From NCBI RefSeq assembly GCF_039529835.1, contig NZ_CP154262.1, positions 2,666,001 through 2,730,000 of the forward strand: a stretch of DNA of 64,000 nucleotides, in the 5' to 3' direction. The notes under the pieces were generated by a model that worked only from the letters and a program-made list of their open reading frames with translations, did not search any database and was not told the DNA's origin. Source of the stretch: Arthrobacter sp. TMP15 (GTDB lineage Bacteria; Actinomycetota; Actinomycetes; Actinomycetales; Micrococcaceae). A program made the translations under genes and the position numbers. This document shows, piece by piece, positions 1 to 9,528 of the stretch (the first letter of the stretch is position 1; every line of letters begins with the position of its first letter).

Positions 1-1707
1 CGGCAACGGCAATCACGCGCACCATTGTGGGTTCGGTCCCCGAATGCAACTATCGCAGGACTAATCGGCGGCTTGTCAATGGCTGCGGGCATCTTAAGCT
101 GGCGCCTTAGTCGAGCATTCATTAGTCCGGAGAATATTTCTCAAACGTACGACAACGTTTTCCACTTGAATGCCGTGCGGTTCATCATAGACACCGGTAA
201 CGGGTCATCGCTCCATCTGGCCAGCCTAGACCCCTCAGGTACGGGATCGTTCTATCCAGCCGTTTGGCATGACTTGGTCGCATTGGTCTCTCAACTCTCC
301 GGAGCGTCAATTCCGGTAAGTCTCAACGCGACGAACATGCTCTTGGCTGCCGTTGTATGGACAATCTCGGCAATGTTCCTCTCATCTCGCGTACTTGGCA
401 GTCGTCCCGCGGTCTATCTGGCGACTGGAGCCCTTGCCGGAGCTTTTAGCGCATTTCCATATCTGTTATTGGAATTCGGTGTTCTCTACCCAAACTTCCT
501 AGCGATCACACTATTCCCTGTAACTATCGGTCTGGTCGCGGATGTCCTCCGAGTTTCCAAGCATTCGCATCACGGCTGGATTCGAAGCAGTATCCTGCTC
601 TTGGCGATCCTTCCAGGAGTTGCGCTGAGCCACCCGAGCATCGCCATCGTATTGGGAGCTTTCGTCCTCCCTGTTCTTGGGTACTGGCTTTACAAACGAT
701 TCCGGGCCTATCGCGACGGTGAGCTTCCCTTTATCTGGTTCCTGACAGCAATTTCGGGCCTCATCATTTACATAGTTGCGCTCCAGTATGTGTGGGAAAG
801 GTTCCGTCCAAGCGAAAAGGCTTCTTTCTGGCCACCTAGGCAGACAATCGCACAGGCGCTGGGCGAAGGCTTTATCAATGCCCCCATGGGCAGCCCAATT
901 TCATGGGTGCTCGTCGCATTGACTTTGCTGGGAGTCTATGGCATGCTCCGCGGCAATCAGGACATTTGGCTTATAGGGCTGCTCGCCGTCGGAATCGCCT
1001 TGTTTGTAGTAGTTTCCGGCTTCGCCAAGGGAGACTTTAGGTCTTCGATAACTGGAGTCTTCTACAACGATAGCTACCGGCTTGCTGCGTTGTTGCCTGT
1101 TGCAGGAATCGCGGTTACCGTCTACGGATCTGTCTGGATTTTCGACTTGCTGTGCAGCAAGCTGCAGGATCCGCCTCTGCACGGCAGAACACGGCCATGG
1201 TTGGCCGCAATGACCGCGGGAACCATTGGGGTGGTCGGTCTGAGCTTAGTCACCCAAGATAACTCGGTGGACAACGCCGTCAGTAAGGCCCGCAGCAGCT
1301 ACAACATCACAGCGAACGCTCGTCTGCTGTCCACGGATGAAGCTGCCCTCATTGAACGAGCTGACCGTACGATCCCAACCGGCGCTACAGTAATCGTTAA
1401 TCCAAGTACAGGGGCGTCGCTGGTCTACGCGTTGGAGGATCGCCGAGTGCTTCTGCCGGCCGTTAGCTCTACCCCTAGCCCGGAAGTTTCCGTCCTGATC
1501 AATCACCTGTCTGATCTTAAGAAAAATCCTGAAGTCTGTGCCGCAGTACGGAACCTTGATTCTTACTACATCCTAGATTTCGGCAACAAGCAGATCAACA
1601 ACATGAAAAAACCATTTCCAACATCAGAAGAGTTGGCGGCGACGCCAGGCCTCACCCTGATCGATCAAGAAGGTCCGGCAAAACTGTACCGAATTGATGG
1701 CTGCTAA
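1..1707 (+). CDS. DUF6541-like multipass membrane protein, 5'-truncated by window edge
   Basis: The frame is already open at base 1, and the first possible start (TTG at 25) lies inside the conserved region, so the true start is outside the window. The protein has many hydrophobic segments and a soluble C-terminal part of about 130 residues. It is clearly paralogous to the gene at 18518-20575: both carry a YDNVFHLNA motif near the start of the shared region, an FPxLV/LLE-like loop, a short DSYR or DSPR motif, and a C-terminal pattern of DFG, then DxEGxAKLY, then a terminal Cys. The paralogue has about 125 extra N-terminal residues, a guide to what is missing here. The family is found in actinobacterial polysaccharide loci. 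The GT-C-like topology suggests a lipid-linked-sugar glycosyltransferase or polymerase, but that is inference; no substrate can be read. Confidence 0.8.
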   Translation, partial: RQRQSRAPLWVRSPNATIAGLIGGLSMAAGILSWRLSRAFISPENISQTYDNVFHLNAVRFIIDTGNGSSLHLASLDPSGTGSFYPAVWHDLVALVSQLSGASIPVSLNATNMLLAAVVWTISAMFLSSRVLGSRPAVYLATGALAGAFSAFPYLLLEFGVLYPNFLAITLFPVTIGLVADVLRVSKHSHHGWIRSSILLLAILPGVALSHPSIAIVLGAFVLPVLGYWLYKRFRAYRDGELPFIWFLTAISGLIIYIVALQYVWERFRPSEKASFWPPRQTIAQALGEGFINAPMGSPISWVLVALTLLGVYGMLRGNQDIWLIGLLAVGIALFVVVSGFAKGDFRSSITGVFYNDSYRLAALLPVAGIAVTVYGSVWIFDLLCSKLQDPPLHGRTRPWLAAMTAGTIGVVGLSLVTQDNSVDNAVSKARSSYNITANARLLSTDEAALIERADRTIPTGATVIVNPSTGASLVYALEDRRVLLPAVSSTPSPEVSVLINHLSDLKKNPEVCAAVRNLDSYYILDFGNKQINNMKKPFPTSEELAATPGLTLIDQEGPAKLYRIDGC

Positions 1708-1868
1708 CAGCCATTAGAGAGCGGGCCCCAGTTATCTTCGTTTGAATCGAGACCTTGGGCAGGGACCCTGCCACAAGCAGTCTCAGGTATCAGCCCCAAT
1801 AGTGCGCTAAGTCTGGCCCTACTATTCTATTCCGTGTATCCAGCTTGTCATTGGACTAACAAACTATT

Positions 1869-1909
1869 TTTCGTTGCCATAGGATCTGAATGATTCTATG
1901 GCAACGAAA
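1869..1909. terminator. Long perfect hairpin between convergent genes
   Basis: An inverted repeat of 14 bp (TTTCGTTGCCATAG with its complement) extends through one G-U and three more pairs to about 18 bp around a 5-nt loop. It lies between the convergent DUF6541-like gene and galE, so a bidirectional terminator is the simplest reading. No clean T-tract follows on either strand; the A/T-rich stem base would have to serve. The rest of 1708-2215 holds no gene I can support. Confidence 0.45.
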
Positions 1910-2215
1910 TGCTCGGTGTGAGGCTGGCTGTCTACGAATAATGGAATACAAATCGTTGGTGTCAGCGTGCCCAGCAAAACAATGCCATCTTTACCAAACT
2001 ACCTACCGGCGCTACTAATGGATTCCGTGATTGGGCTCCCAGCGTCCTTACGCAAATGGCTGTACATCAAAAGCTACGGAACTGAGGGACAGCGTCCAAG
2101 CCCCCTAAATCGTGAATACGCATCGGCCGTTTCTCTATGCAATGGTCCCAGACACCACGAAGTGTCCGGAACCATTTAGCCACCGAACTACGACGATTGG
2201 ATGCCGGCAATCGTT

Positions 2216-3232
2216 CTAGGATTCAGAGTATCCTTGAGGATTGTCGAACTGCCAGCGCCAGTGATCTTCGCACATCCGTGTAAGACTGCGATGCGCAGAC
2301 CAGCCCAAGTCGGCCAAGGCCGCCGATGGATCGGCATAACTCACTGCAGAGTCTCCCGGGCGGCGGGGTGCGAATTCAAATGGTACAGGCTTGCCTGCTG
2401 CATCTCCGAACGCCTTGATGACCTCCAGCACTGACGATCCGGTGCCGGTTCCGAGGTTCCAGCGGAAAACGCCTTGGTGCGAAGGCAAGTAGTCAAGCGC
2501 CGCTAGGTGCCCTGCGGCTAGGTCCATGACGTGGATGTAGTCCCGCACCCCCGTGCCGTCAGGCGTTTGGTAGTCGTTACCAAACACCATGACCTTTGCT
2601 CTGCGTCCCACGGCAACCTGTGCAACAAAGGGTAGGAGGTTGTTCGGTACGCCTGCGGGGTCTTCACCAATCCGGCCCGACTCATGCGCACCCACCGGGT
2701 TGAAGTACCGCAGGAGTGCAACGCGCCAGGTGGGGTCGGCCGCGCCTAGATCGGTCAAAATATCTTCGATCTGTTCCTTAGTACGCCCATAAGGATTGGT
2801 CGCGTCCAATGGCATCTTTTCGATCAGGGGAACTTCTTCGCTAGCCCCGTACACGGTTGCAGAAGAGCTAAAAACGATGGTCCGCACACCGTGTTTATCC
2901 ATAGATGCCAGGAGGTTCAAGGTGCCGACAATATTGTTCTGGTAGTACCGCAAAGGCTCTGCCACTGATTCACCCACGGCTTTGAGACCGGCAAAATGGA
3001 TAACAGCATCAAAGCTACCTACGGCAAACAGAGAATCAACTCCCCCCGCATCCAGCAGGTCCAGCTCTTGGAACACTGGGTGTTTGCCGGAAAGCTCCTC
3101 GACGCGCTTCAGCGACTCAACAGAGGAGTTTGCCAGATTGTCCAAGACGACGACGTCGTGCCCAGCCTCCAGCAAGCAGAGGACTGTGTGTGACCCGATG
3201 TATCCGGCACCGCCGGTAACCAAAACTTTCAT
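2216..3232 (-). CDS. galE: UDP-glucose 4-epimerase
   Basis: This 338-residue protein is an extended short-chain dehydrogenase of the usual GalE length. The N-terminal GGAGYIGSH motif (about residues 7-15) binds NAD. The SSSATVYG segment and the NPYGRTK motif supply the catalytic Ser, Tyr and Lys. GalE interconverts UDP-glucose and UDP-galactose in the cytoplasm. Here it would supply UDP-galactose for the polysaccharide genes around it and, through UDP-galactopyranose mutase at 32656-33840, UDP-galactofuranose. It starts at ATG with only a weak upstream ribosome-binding sequence. An ISL3 element lies 180 bp upstream of the start and may have separated the gene from part of its promoter region. 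Confidence 0.95.
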   Translation of the reverse strand: MKVLVTGGAGYIGSHTVLCLLEAGHDVVVLDNLANSSVESLKRVEELSGKHPVFQELDLLDAGGVDSLFAVGSFDAVIHFAGLKAVGESVAEPLRYYQNNIVGTLNLLASMDKHGVRTIVFSSSATVYGASEEVPLIEKMPLDATNPYGRTKEQIEDILTDLGAADPTWRVALLRYFNPVGAHESGRIGEDPAGVPNNLLPFVAQVAVGRRAKVMVFGNDYQTPDGTGVRDYIHVMDLAAGHLAALDYLPSHQGVFRWNLGTGTGSSVLEVIKAFGDAAGKPVPFEFAPRRPGDSAVSYADPSAALADLGWSAHRSLTRMCEDHWRWQFDNPQGYSES

Positions 3233-3412
3233 GGACTCTAGCTTATATGGATAGCCATGAATGCACAGGCAACTTAGGCTGGGTCTCCGTCACGCAGCGG
3301 CCACCTCTCACTGGCTTAGGAACATTGGGCAGGCCCATCCCGTATATTGCAATGTGAAAAATAGATACGATCAGCTCATGTTGACTAGTAAAGTGGCGGT
3401 TTTGAGTATATC

Positions 3413-4857
3413 GGCTCTCCGTGGTTCGTGGCGAATTCTGGTTTCGTGTCCTTGAACAGAGGTGGCGCGTAGCCCTGTTGTGATGGATGTTCTGACGCAT
3501 TCATCTTTGACAGGACTACGAGCCTTGAACGAGCTTACTTTGGTGCACCTTGATGCTGCCACCACGATCTTCAATCTGGACGATTACCGTGTACTTGAAA
3601 CCCAGATCCTGAGTTTTGGCCAACGAAGAATTCAGATAGCAAGCACCGCCGAATCCGGGTGTCCTGGCTGCGGGGTCATTGGCACCCGTCGCCATTCTGG
3701 CCGGCAGCAACGAGTCAAGGACATCCCCATCGCCGGTCCGGTGGAGGTTGTTTGGGCCAAGCGGCGACTGTTCTGCGACGAAACATTGTGCCCTCGCAAA
3801 ACGTTCTTTGAAGCCACGATCGAGGTCCCGGCCAGGGCACGCACCACGAGCCGACTCCGTAGTGCTCTCGTGCGAGCAGTCATTGACTCTGGCCGCGCCG
3901 CAACAGAAACCGCCACTGCCCACGGGGTGTCGTGGTGGTTGGTTCAGAAGGCGTTGAGTGTGGCAGCAACCAAACTTCCCAACGTCGATCTGCTGCGGCC
4001 AAGGATGCTCGGCATTGATGAACACCGCTTCCGATCCGTCCGCTTCTTCAAGAACACAGAGACCAACGCGTGGCAGCGGATTGAACCGTGGATGACGACG
4101 ATTGTTGACCTGGATACCGGGCAGATCCTTGGTGTTGTTGACGGCCGAGACCACACCGGGGTCGGTGCATGGCTCATCCAGCGGCCCCTGGAGTGGCGCC
4201 TCGGCGTTCAAGTTGTCGCGATCGATCCCTCAGCAGCTTTTAGAAAAGCGCTGCGGATGTGGCTGCCCCGCACCGCCGTTTCCGTGGATCATTTCCACCT
4301 CATCCAGCTCGCCAACCAGGCGTTGACAGAAGTCAGGCAGCAGCTTTCCCATCAGGTGCGTGGGCGTCGTGGCCGAGCCGTGGACCCAGCCTGGGCACAC
4401 CGAATGCTGCTCCTACGAGCCGGTGATTCACTTTCCGAGCCAGCCCGGGTGCGGTTGGAGAAGGTCTTCGCCACCGACGATCCGACAGGGAAACTCAAGA
4501 CCGCGTGGGACGTAAAAGAACAAGTGCGAACACTGCTGCGCACGGGGTCGTTGGAGGACGCCGAGATCGCTAAAGACCACCTTGAACGCCTCGTCAAGGA
4601 ATCCAACCAACCTGAGACGACTAGGCTTTGGCGGACCATTTGCAGGTGGTGGAAAGAGATCGAAGTCCTCATCGTCACCGGCGCCACCACGGGAAAAGTA
4701 GAAGCCAACAACACCAGCATCAAACACATCAAGCGGACCGGCCGGGGCTTCGTCAATAGCGCCAACTACACGACTCGTATTATGCTCAGGAGCGCCGCCA
4801 GAACAGCGGTGAATCATCCATGACAATAGTGGATTTCACCACGAACCGCGGAGAGCC
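3413..4857 (+). mobile_element. Complete ISL3-family insertion sequence (1445 bp)
   Basis: The element is bounded by imperfect terminal inverted repeats, GGCTCTCCGTGGTTCGTGG on the left and the complement of GGCTCTCCGCGGTTCGTGG on the right, matching at about 23 of the first 26 positions. It is flanked by an exact 8-bp direct repeat, AGTATATC, at 3405-3412 and 4858-4865. Eight-bp target duplications are characteristic of ISL3 elements. One intact transposase fills it. The exact duplication and open reading frame point to a recent insertion. Confidence 0.93.
3462..4823 (+). CDS. ISL3-family transposase
   Basis: This 453-residue protein has the ISL3 layout. A short zinc-finger segment with CPGCG (about residues 67-71) and further cysteines (CDETLCP) is followed by a helix-turn-helix region and a DDE-type catalytic region containing GIDEHRFR, VDLDTGQILGVVDGRD and AIDPSAAFRKAL. 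The C-terminal part has the typical EANNTSIKHIKRTGRGF segment. It cuts and rejoins its own inverted repeats. The frame is complete, with no frameshift or internal stop, so it is probably active. GTG start; the Met codon a few codons in is an alternative. Confidence 0.93.
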   Translation: MARSPVVMDVLTHSSLTGLRALNELTLVHLDAATTIFNLDDYRVLETQILSFGQRRIQIASTAESGCPGCGVIGTRRHSGRQQRVKDIPIAGPVEVVWAKRRLFCDETLCPRKTFFEATIEVPARARTTSRLRSALVRAVIDSGRAATETATAHGVSWWLVQKALSVAATKLPNVDLLRPRMLGIDEHRFRSVRFFKNTETNAWQRIEPWMTTIVDLDTGQILGVVDGRDHTGVGAWLIQRPLEWRLGVQVVAIDPSAAFRKALRMWLPRTAVSVDHFHLIQLANQALTEVRQQLSHQVRGRRGRAVDPAWAHRMLLLRAGDSLSEPARVRLEKVFATDDPTGKLKTAWDVKEQVRTLLRTGSLEDAEIAKDHLERLVKESNQPETTRLWRTICRWWKEIEVLIVTGATTGKVEANNTSIKHIKRTGRGFVNSANYTTRIMLRSAARTAVNHP

Positions 4858-5029
4858 AGTATATCGGCATGCAGCGCTCTTGTTTTTCAGCCGTGTGTCC
4901 GAAACGTAGCCCGATTCATACTCCGCTCCAACTGCTACCGGTACCATTGCACGCGCTAGCGGCGTACCTGCAACAGCTGAGCGCATCTACGAGCTCCTGA
5001 GCGACGAGTCTGGCTTTGGTGGCGCGTGG

Positions 5030-5383
5030 GTGCATGACGTCGGCTTGACCCATTTAGCAGTACAAACTGGATATGTCGACGACATCAATATTCTTTTAGA
5101 AGAAAACTTTTCCGGTCAATATATGATACTGCCCGTTGCGTTTTCCTATAAGAAACTACAGACCCGCCGCGACGGGATCTCCCGGCAGGTAATCTGCCTC
5201 GTTTCAGAGCGGGTGAAATTGATGGAATGGGACCCAGACATTAGGCACAACATCATCTGGGTATCGGTCGTGGATTATTCGGACAGCAAGGCGGCTTTGG
5301 TTCGTCAAAAATTTGGTCAAGACATCATCGTCAAAGCTTATTTGACTGATGGTGGCAAAGAGGACTTATTCATGGTCAAATGA
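5030..5383 (+). CDS. Hypothetical protein, start uncertain
   Basis: I do not recognise this protein. From the GTG used here it is 117 residues, soluble, mixed in charge, with a beta-rich pattern of alternating hydrophobics. The same frame stays open back to base 4910 after a TAG at 4907, and the upstream translation (residues such as TAERIYELLSDES) looks as protein-like as the annotated part. No ATG, GTG or TTG occurs in that extension, so the gene may have lost its 5' end. It lies 172 bp right of the ISL3 insertion, but the stop at 4907 means the insertion did not cut this frame directly. It could be a remnant of a longer gene. Confidence 0.5.
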   Translation: MHDVGLTHLAVQTGYVDDINILLEENFSGQYMILPVAFSYKKLQTRRDGISRQVICLVSERVKLMEWDPDIRHNIIWVSVVDYSDSKAALVRQKFGQDIIVKAYLTDGGKEDLFMVK

Positions 5384-5441
5384 AAGACTTTTCCTTGGCA
5401 GCAATCACTTTTCTACTCATCGTACCGGCACAGCCAAGCTT

Positions 5442-6560
5442 CTAGTCTGCCAACACGTCGTTGTAGAAACCGTCCAATTGTTGGCAGCTCAGCTGAAGCG
5501 AACGCTCATCAACGGCGAATCTGCGTGCAGCCTCCCGAGTCCTGATTTGTTCACTACGTGAAAGTTGCAGAGCTTCGGTGAGGGCGTGTCCCAAATTGGT
5601 TATATCGCCCTCTTCAACAAGCGTGCTGGCTTCAGAAGAAACCATCTCAGGAATACCACCATTTGCGTAGCCCACTACTGGGAGACCACAGGCCTGAGCC
5701 TCTAGGTTAACCAACCCTGCCGCCTCGGTCCACCCATTATGCAGTTGACTAGCAGACATAAAAACAGTGGAACTCTGCAAAAGCTGCCTAATCTGACTGC
5801 GGTCCTTGCTCCCCAGCACTTCAATGTGCTGGTAACTGAGAGCTTCACTGCGAAGTTCTTCAACAAGTGGGCCGCCTCCAACCATTATCAACTTATGAGC
5901 GACGTGCGAATATGCTTGCACAGAAGCTAAAAAAACATCACGGGCGCCTTTGGCAATACTGTGGTTGCCTACGAATAGCACTTGAGGTTCAGCATCGAAG
6001 ACCTCTAGCGATCCGGGAAAAAATACGTCCGTATCGATGCCCTGATAATGAATCTCAACCTTTTTAGGATCAGCTCCAGCCGTCATTGCCTTATCCGCTA
6101 GATATTTACTGACAGCCAAAACCCTCTTGCTCTGCTTCAGTGCATTACTAACACTGCGTCTATTCCGCTCGGCCATCGGAGATTGAAGACCACTAGACAT
6201 CAGGTGAACATCAGCCCCATGAACTGTCACGATCAGGGGGGCTGACGTGGCCCTGCTGGCTGACACCGCTGCATTAGACCACGTGGCGAAATGCTGGTGA
6301 ATCACGTCGGGGTCAAAACGTCTGATCTGTGCCGCCATTCGCTTTTCAAACAGGGGCATGAACATATTCTTCCGATCAAATCCCAGCAGATTACCACCCG
6401 GGGTTGCCTGCCTAATCACAAGCTCAGTTACACCAGTCGCAACATTCGCGTTCAAGGTAAAGAATTGGAAATCGTGCTTGTCCTTCATACGTTCAGCATG
6501 CGTGATGGCAAAATATGTCGGCGGGACTTGCAGGTTGCCCTTGGCAATGGCAATTTTCAA
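5442..6560 (-). CDS. Glycosyltransferase family 4 (GT-B fold)
   Basis: This 372-residue cytoplasmic glycosyltransferase has an N-terminal acceptor-binding half (IHQHFATWSN, VTVHGADVHL) and a C-terminal nucleotide-sugar-binding half. The latter contains VLFVGNHSIAKGARD, the EAAGLVNLEAQACGLPVVGY segment with the GT4 E-x7-E motif, and GGIPEMV. Members transfer a sugar from an NDP-sugar onto a growing glycan with retention of configuration; the sugar cannot be read from sequence. Starts at TTG. It is divergent from the glycosyltransferase at 6817, with a 256-bp shared upstream region in which I could not fix a convincing promoter. Confidence 0.9.
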   Translation of the reverse strand: MKIAIAKGNLQVPPTYFAITHAERMKDKHDFQFFTLNANVATGVTELVIRQATPGGNLLGFDRKNMFMPLFEKRMAAQIRRFDPDVIHQHFATWSNAAVSASRATSAPLIVTVHGADVHLMSSGLQSPMAERNRRSVSNALKQSKRVLAVSKYLADKAMTAGADPKKVEIHYQGIDTDVFFPGSLEVFDAEPQVLFVGNHSIAKGARDVFLASVQAYSHVAHKLIMVGGGPLVEELRSEALSYQHIEVLGSKDRSQIRQLLQSSTVFMSASQLHNGWTEAAGLVNLEAQACGLPVVGYANGGIPEMVSSEASTLVEEGDITNLGHALTEALQLSRSEQIRTREAARRFAVDERSLQLSCQQLDGFYNDVLAD

Positions 6561-6816
6561 AGGATCATTCTACTTTCGGTACTAGTGATCAAGTGCACTT
6601 AACAGAAGGCACCCTATGATCCGCAAAAGCAAGCCCAGCCCCTCGGCAACGTTCTGAATTCATTCATGGCTCTAGGTGGAGCAAAATACATTGACTCTGG
6701 GCCCGGGTGAGTTGAAGTAAGCTGTAGCGAGACAATCGCCCGACATGGCCAGTTCCAAAATAACGCCAGCATGAACCTACTCGCCATGCCAGTCAATCAC
6801 ATCCTGAAGGACTCCG

Positions 6817-7971
6817 ATGCAGCCACAGATCCTGTGCATTTCGTTTTCAGACATCAACGCTGATTCCCGTGTTCTGCGTCAACTGGGAATCCTTGCCGAG
6901 TTCGGTGAAGTGACTACTCTGTCGTATGGCTCAATACCTGCCAACGCCACGCGTCATCTTGAGGTTGATTCTTCACGGCCTTCTTTACCTCAAACTCCAT
7001 TGGGTGTAATGAATCTCGCACTTAGACGTTTCGGATCAGTGATACTTGCGGCACCGGCTGTTCAACAGGCCCAAGAATTGGCCACGGGTAAACGCTTTGA
7101 CCTTATTGTCGCCAACGAGGCTCGGGCCCTGCCACTTGCCCACGCACTGGCTGCAGAGTCCACACCCAAGACCCCAGTTTGGGGCGACATGCATGAGTGG
7201 GCTCCCGAGGAACGAGCCCACGTCTTGTCATGGAAATTGCTAGTCAAGCCATTCATGACTCATGTCTGCAAAGTATATGTGCCCCAGACAGACGCGCTCA
7301 CGGCAGTAAACGGTTCCATCGGCGCCCTCTATGATCGAGAATTTGGCGGAACGGCTAGAACTGTTCGAAACGCAGCCGCACACCAGCCGCTTGAGCCCTC
7401 AGCTATGAAAGATGGTGTGATCCGACTCGCGCACAGTGGCGCTGCTGTACCAGGGCGAAACCTTGAAGGAATGATCCAAGCGGCCATTGCCCTTGGCGAT
7501 GGCTACACCTTGGATTTGTACTTGGTCAAGGCTCGCGATGGCGGCAAGTATTGGAATCACCTCCGTGAAATCACATCGGGAAACAGCCGAATAACCTTCC
7601 ATGAAGCTGTTGCTCCAACCGAACTTGCACAAACGCTGAACCACTATGACATTGGAGTCTTTAGCTTGCCTCCACAGACAACCAACCACAGACTTATGCT
7701 GCCAAATAAGTTCTTTGACTTTGTACAGGCCCGGCTAGCAATAGTTTTCAGCCCCTCACCCGAGACTTCCTCTCTCATCGAAAAGTTCGACCTCGGAAGA
7801 ATCGCGAATGACTATTCCCCTGAGGCACTCGTGGCGGCCGTACGTTCCATGACACGTGAGGATGTCCAGCGGTTCAAGAACAATTCCCACAAGTCAGCTG
7901 GCGCACTGTCATCCGAGGAAGACGAGCAGGTCGAACGCACTATCCTCCGTGAACTGCTCACCAATGCATAA
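6817..7971 (+). CDS. Glycosyltransferase, GT-B fold
   Basis: This 384-residue protein has an N-terminal half with the ADSRVLRQ pattern common in GT4-type enzymes and a C-terminal half with GAAVPGRNLEGMI and NKFFDFVQARLAIVF, which resemble the donor-binding lobe. The classic E-x7-E motif is not obvious, so family assignment is looser than for its neighbour. The ATG start is preceded by GAAGGA at 6806-6811. It is the only plus-strand gene inside the otherwise minus-strand block from 5442 to 18188 and ends 28 bp from the convergent flippase gene. It is probably one of the transferases assembling the repeat unit; acceptor and donor are unknown. Confidence 0.82.
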   Translation: MQPQILCISFSDINADSRVLRQLGILAEFGEVTTLSYGSIPANATRHLEVDSSRPSLPQTPLGVMNLALRRFGSVILAAPAVQQAQELATGKRFDLIVANEARALPLAHALAAESTPKTPVWGDMHEWAPEERAHVLSWKLLVKPFMTHVCKVYVPQTDALTAVNGSIGALYDREFGGTARTVRNAAAHQPLEPSAMKDGVIRLAHSGAAVPGRNLEGMIQAAIALGDGYTLDLYLVKARDGGKYWNHLREITSGNSRITFHEAVAPTELAQTLNHYDIGVFSLPPQTTNHRLMLPNKFFDFVQARLAIVFSPSPETSSLIEKFDLGRIANDYSPEALVAAVRSMTREDVQRFKNNSHKSAGALSSEEDEQVERTILRELLTNA

Positions 7972-7999
7972 CGCCTGCGTGGCAACCCAGCAAGGACCG

Positions 8000-9466
8000 T
8001 CACGATGCCTTCCTACCTACTCTCAGAAAAATGATGTCTGATCGGCAGATCAGCAGCCACAGACCGAGGAATGCCACGGCCATTGCCACTCCGGTCCAAA
8101 GCGGCGGTGTGAACAAGAAGTTATAAAGAATTCCAGCCGACATTAGTGCAATCCCCATCAGCATCCGCCCAACAAGGTACTTCCAAGACTGCGAATCCAG
8201 TTTCCAGGCCATTGCCATGATCCCGACAGCAGTGCCCGTGGTAGCTACGAGGTAGCCACCCGCGATTCCTGCCACACTGTAGGTAGGGGCGAAAAGTACC
8301 CAAAGCAATGCTGCCACGGCTAATCCTCCCGCAGCTGTGAACGACACCCGCCTTGCACCCGTGATTCCCGAAGAATTGAGTCTGTTGACACACGCCACCG
8401 GCAAAGTCGTCATCATGACTGCCACCAACATGACCGGCAAAAGATTTGCGGCCCCGGCAAATGCATTGCCATAGAGCACTTTTAGGAGCAGCGGGCTGCC
8501 AAGTGCCAGGCAGCCGAATACTGCAACCATGGATATTGCAAGGCCCCGAGTAACCAAATCGGTTTGGCGTCTGAGCGATTCGTTGTCTCCACGGCCCCCG
8601 GCCTCGGCCATCGCTGGGAAAAGTACTTGGCTCAAAGTCCTAGCCAGCATCGTTGCGGGCGTCGCAAGGCTCAGTGCAGCGGCATACAAACCGGCTTCAT
8701 GCTCTGTTCCAGCCAGCTTGGCACCGATCATGGAAAGCTGCAGTAGGCCGGTGCTAGAAAGTGTTCCTAATACCCCATAGCTGACGAACTTGTTCATGTC
8801 CGCCAGCAGTTTCTGATCCAGTGGATGCTTTGATTTCCGCGGCCAGCAAATCACACCGTAGAGCCCGTATGACAGCGCCAGAGGGAGCAGAAGTACCGCG
8901 TCCCATCTCATGGCAAGCACTAGGACTAGCATCACCACTGCCAAAACTGCGCCGACAACATCCCATGTCGCCGCGCGGACAATTTGGCCGGCACCATACT
9001 GCACGCCACGGCTAAAGGACCAGCAGGCATACCCGATCAGTAGAGCCCCGGCACTCAACGCAGTGCCGAGATCCGTGCGGAGTAGGGTCAGGGAAACACC
9101 CACGGTAGCGAGTCCGAGGACTGCTGCTGCAGCAAGCATCCGCCGTCCGAGGTATGTGGCGACTGCTTGCGCTCTTTCCGGGCTTCCTTCACCCCGCATC
9201 TGCGCCACAAAACGCGTGGCTGCCTGGCCTGCTGAGGTGGGCCACAGCAGGCTGAGCAGCAAGGCTAGGGACATAGCTGAGTTGACCGCTCCCAATGCAG
9301 CCACGCCGAGGATGCGGCCCATCAGTACGTTATACAGAAACCGCACCAAACCTTGGGAGAGGCTTCCAGCCAACCCCGCCATTCCGCGAATCTTAATGCT
9401 GTAGGGCTGATCTCGTGTAACATCGGTTCGACCAAAAAACTGGGACACCGCCAACCGCCTCTTCAT
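8000..9466 (-). CDS. Oligosaccharide flippase, MOP superfamily (Wzx-like)
   Basis: This 488-residue protein has about 12 to 14 hydrophobic segments and the early VRFLYNVLMGRILG pattern typical of Wzx/polysaccharide flippases. These proteins turn undecaprenyl-diphosphate-linked repeat units across the cytoplasmic membrane. It lies at the downstream end of the minus-strand cluster, next to the DUF2304/GT2 pair. It provides a flippase-type export route distinct from the ABC exporter encoded at 29029-30637. The alternative, a MATE drug exporter, is less likely given the glycan context. Confidence 0.87.
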   Translation of the reverse strand: MKRRLAVSQFFGRTDVTRDQPYSIKIRGMAGLAGSLSQGLVRFLYNVLMGRILGVAALGAVNSAMSLALLLSLLWPTSAGQAATRFVAQMRGEGSPERAQAVATYLGRRMLAAAAVLGLATVGVSLTLLRTDLGTALSAGALLIGYACWSFSRGVQYGAGQIVRAATWDVVGAVLAVVMLVLVLAMRWDAVLLLPLALSYGLYGVICWPRKSKHPLDQKLLADMNKFVSYGVLGTLSSTGLLQLSMIGAKLAGTEHEAGLYAAALSLATPATMLARTLSQVLFPAMAEAGGRGDNESLRRQTDLVTRGLAISMVAVFGCLALGSPLLLKVLYGNAFAGAANLLPVMLVAVMMTTLPVACVNRLNSSGITGARRVSFTAAGGLAVAALLWVLFAPTYSVAGIAGGYLVATTGTAVGIMAMAWKLDSQSWKYLVGRMLMGIALMSAGILYNFLFTPPLWTGVAMAVAFLGLWLLICRSDIIFLRVGRKAS

Positions 9467-9528
9467 GCGTTTACTTGTTGATTCAAGCTAAGGCGGACAA
9501 AATAAGCTTGTACTTTACTCGAACACAT

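Noticed and set aside
1967-2179. A 70-codon plus-strand open frame between the DUF6541 gene and galE
   Set aside because: No ribosome-binding site, no recognisable motif, and composition typical of non-coding DNA.
3243-4986. A minus-strand frame that would be continuous across the ISL3 site if the element were removed
   Set aside because: The joined translation has no recognisable features, runs in a promoter-like intergenic zone, and could be open by chance; I do not claim a disrupted gene.
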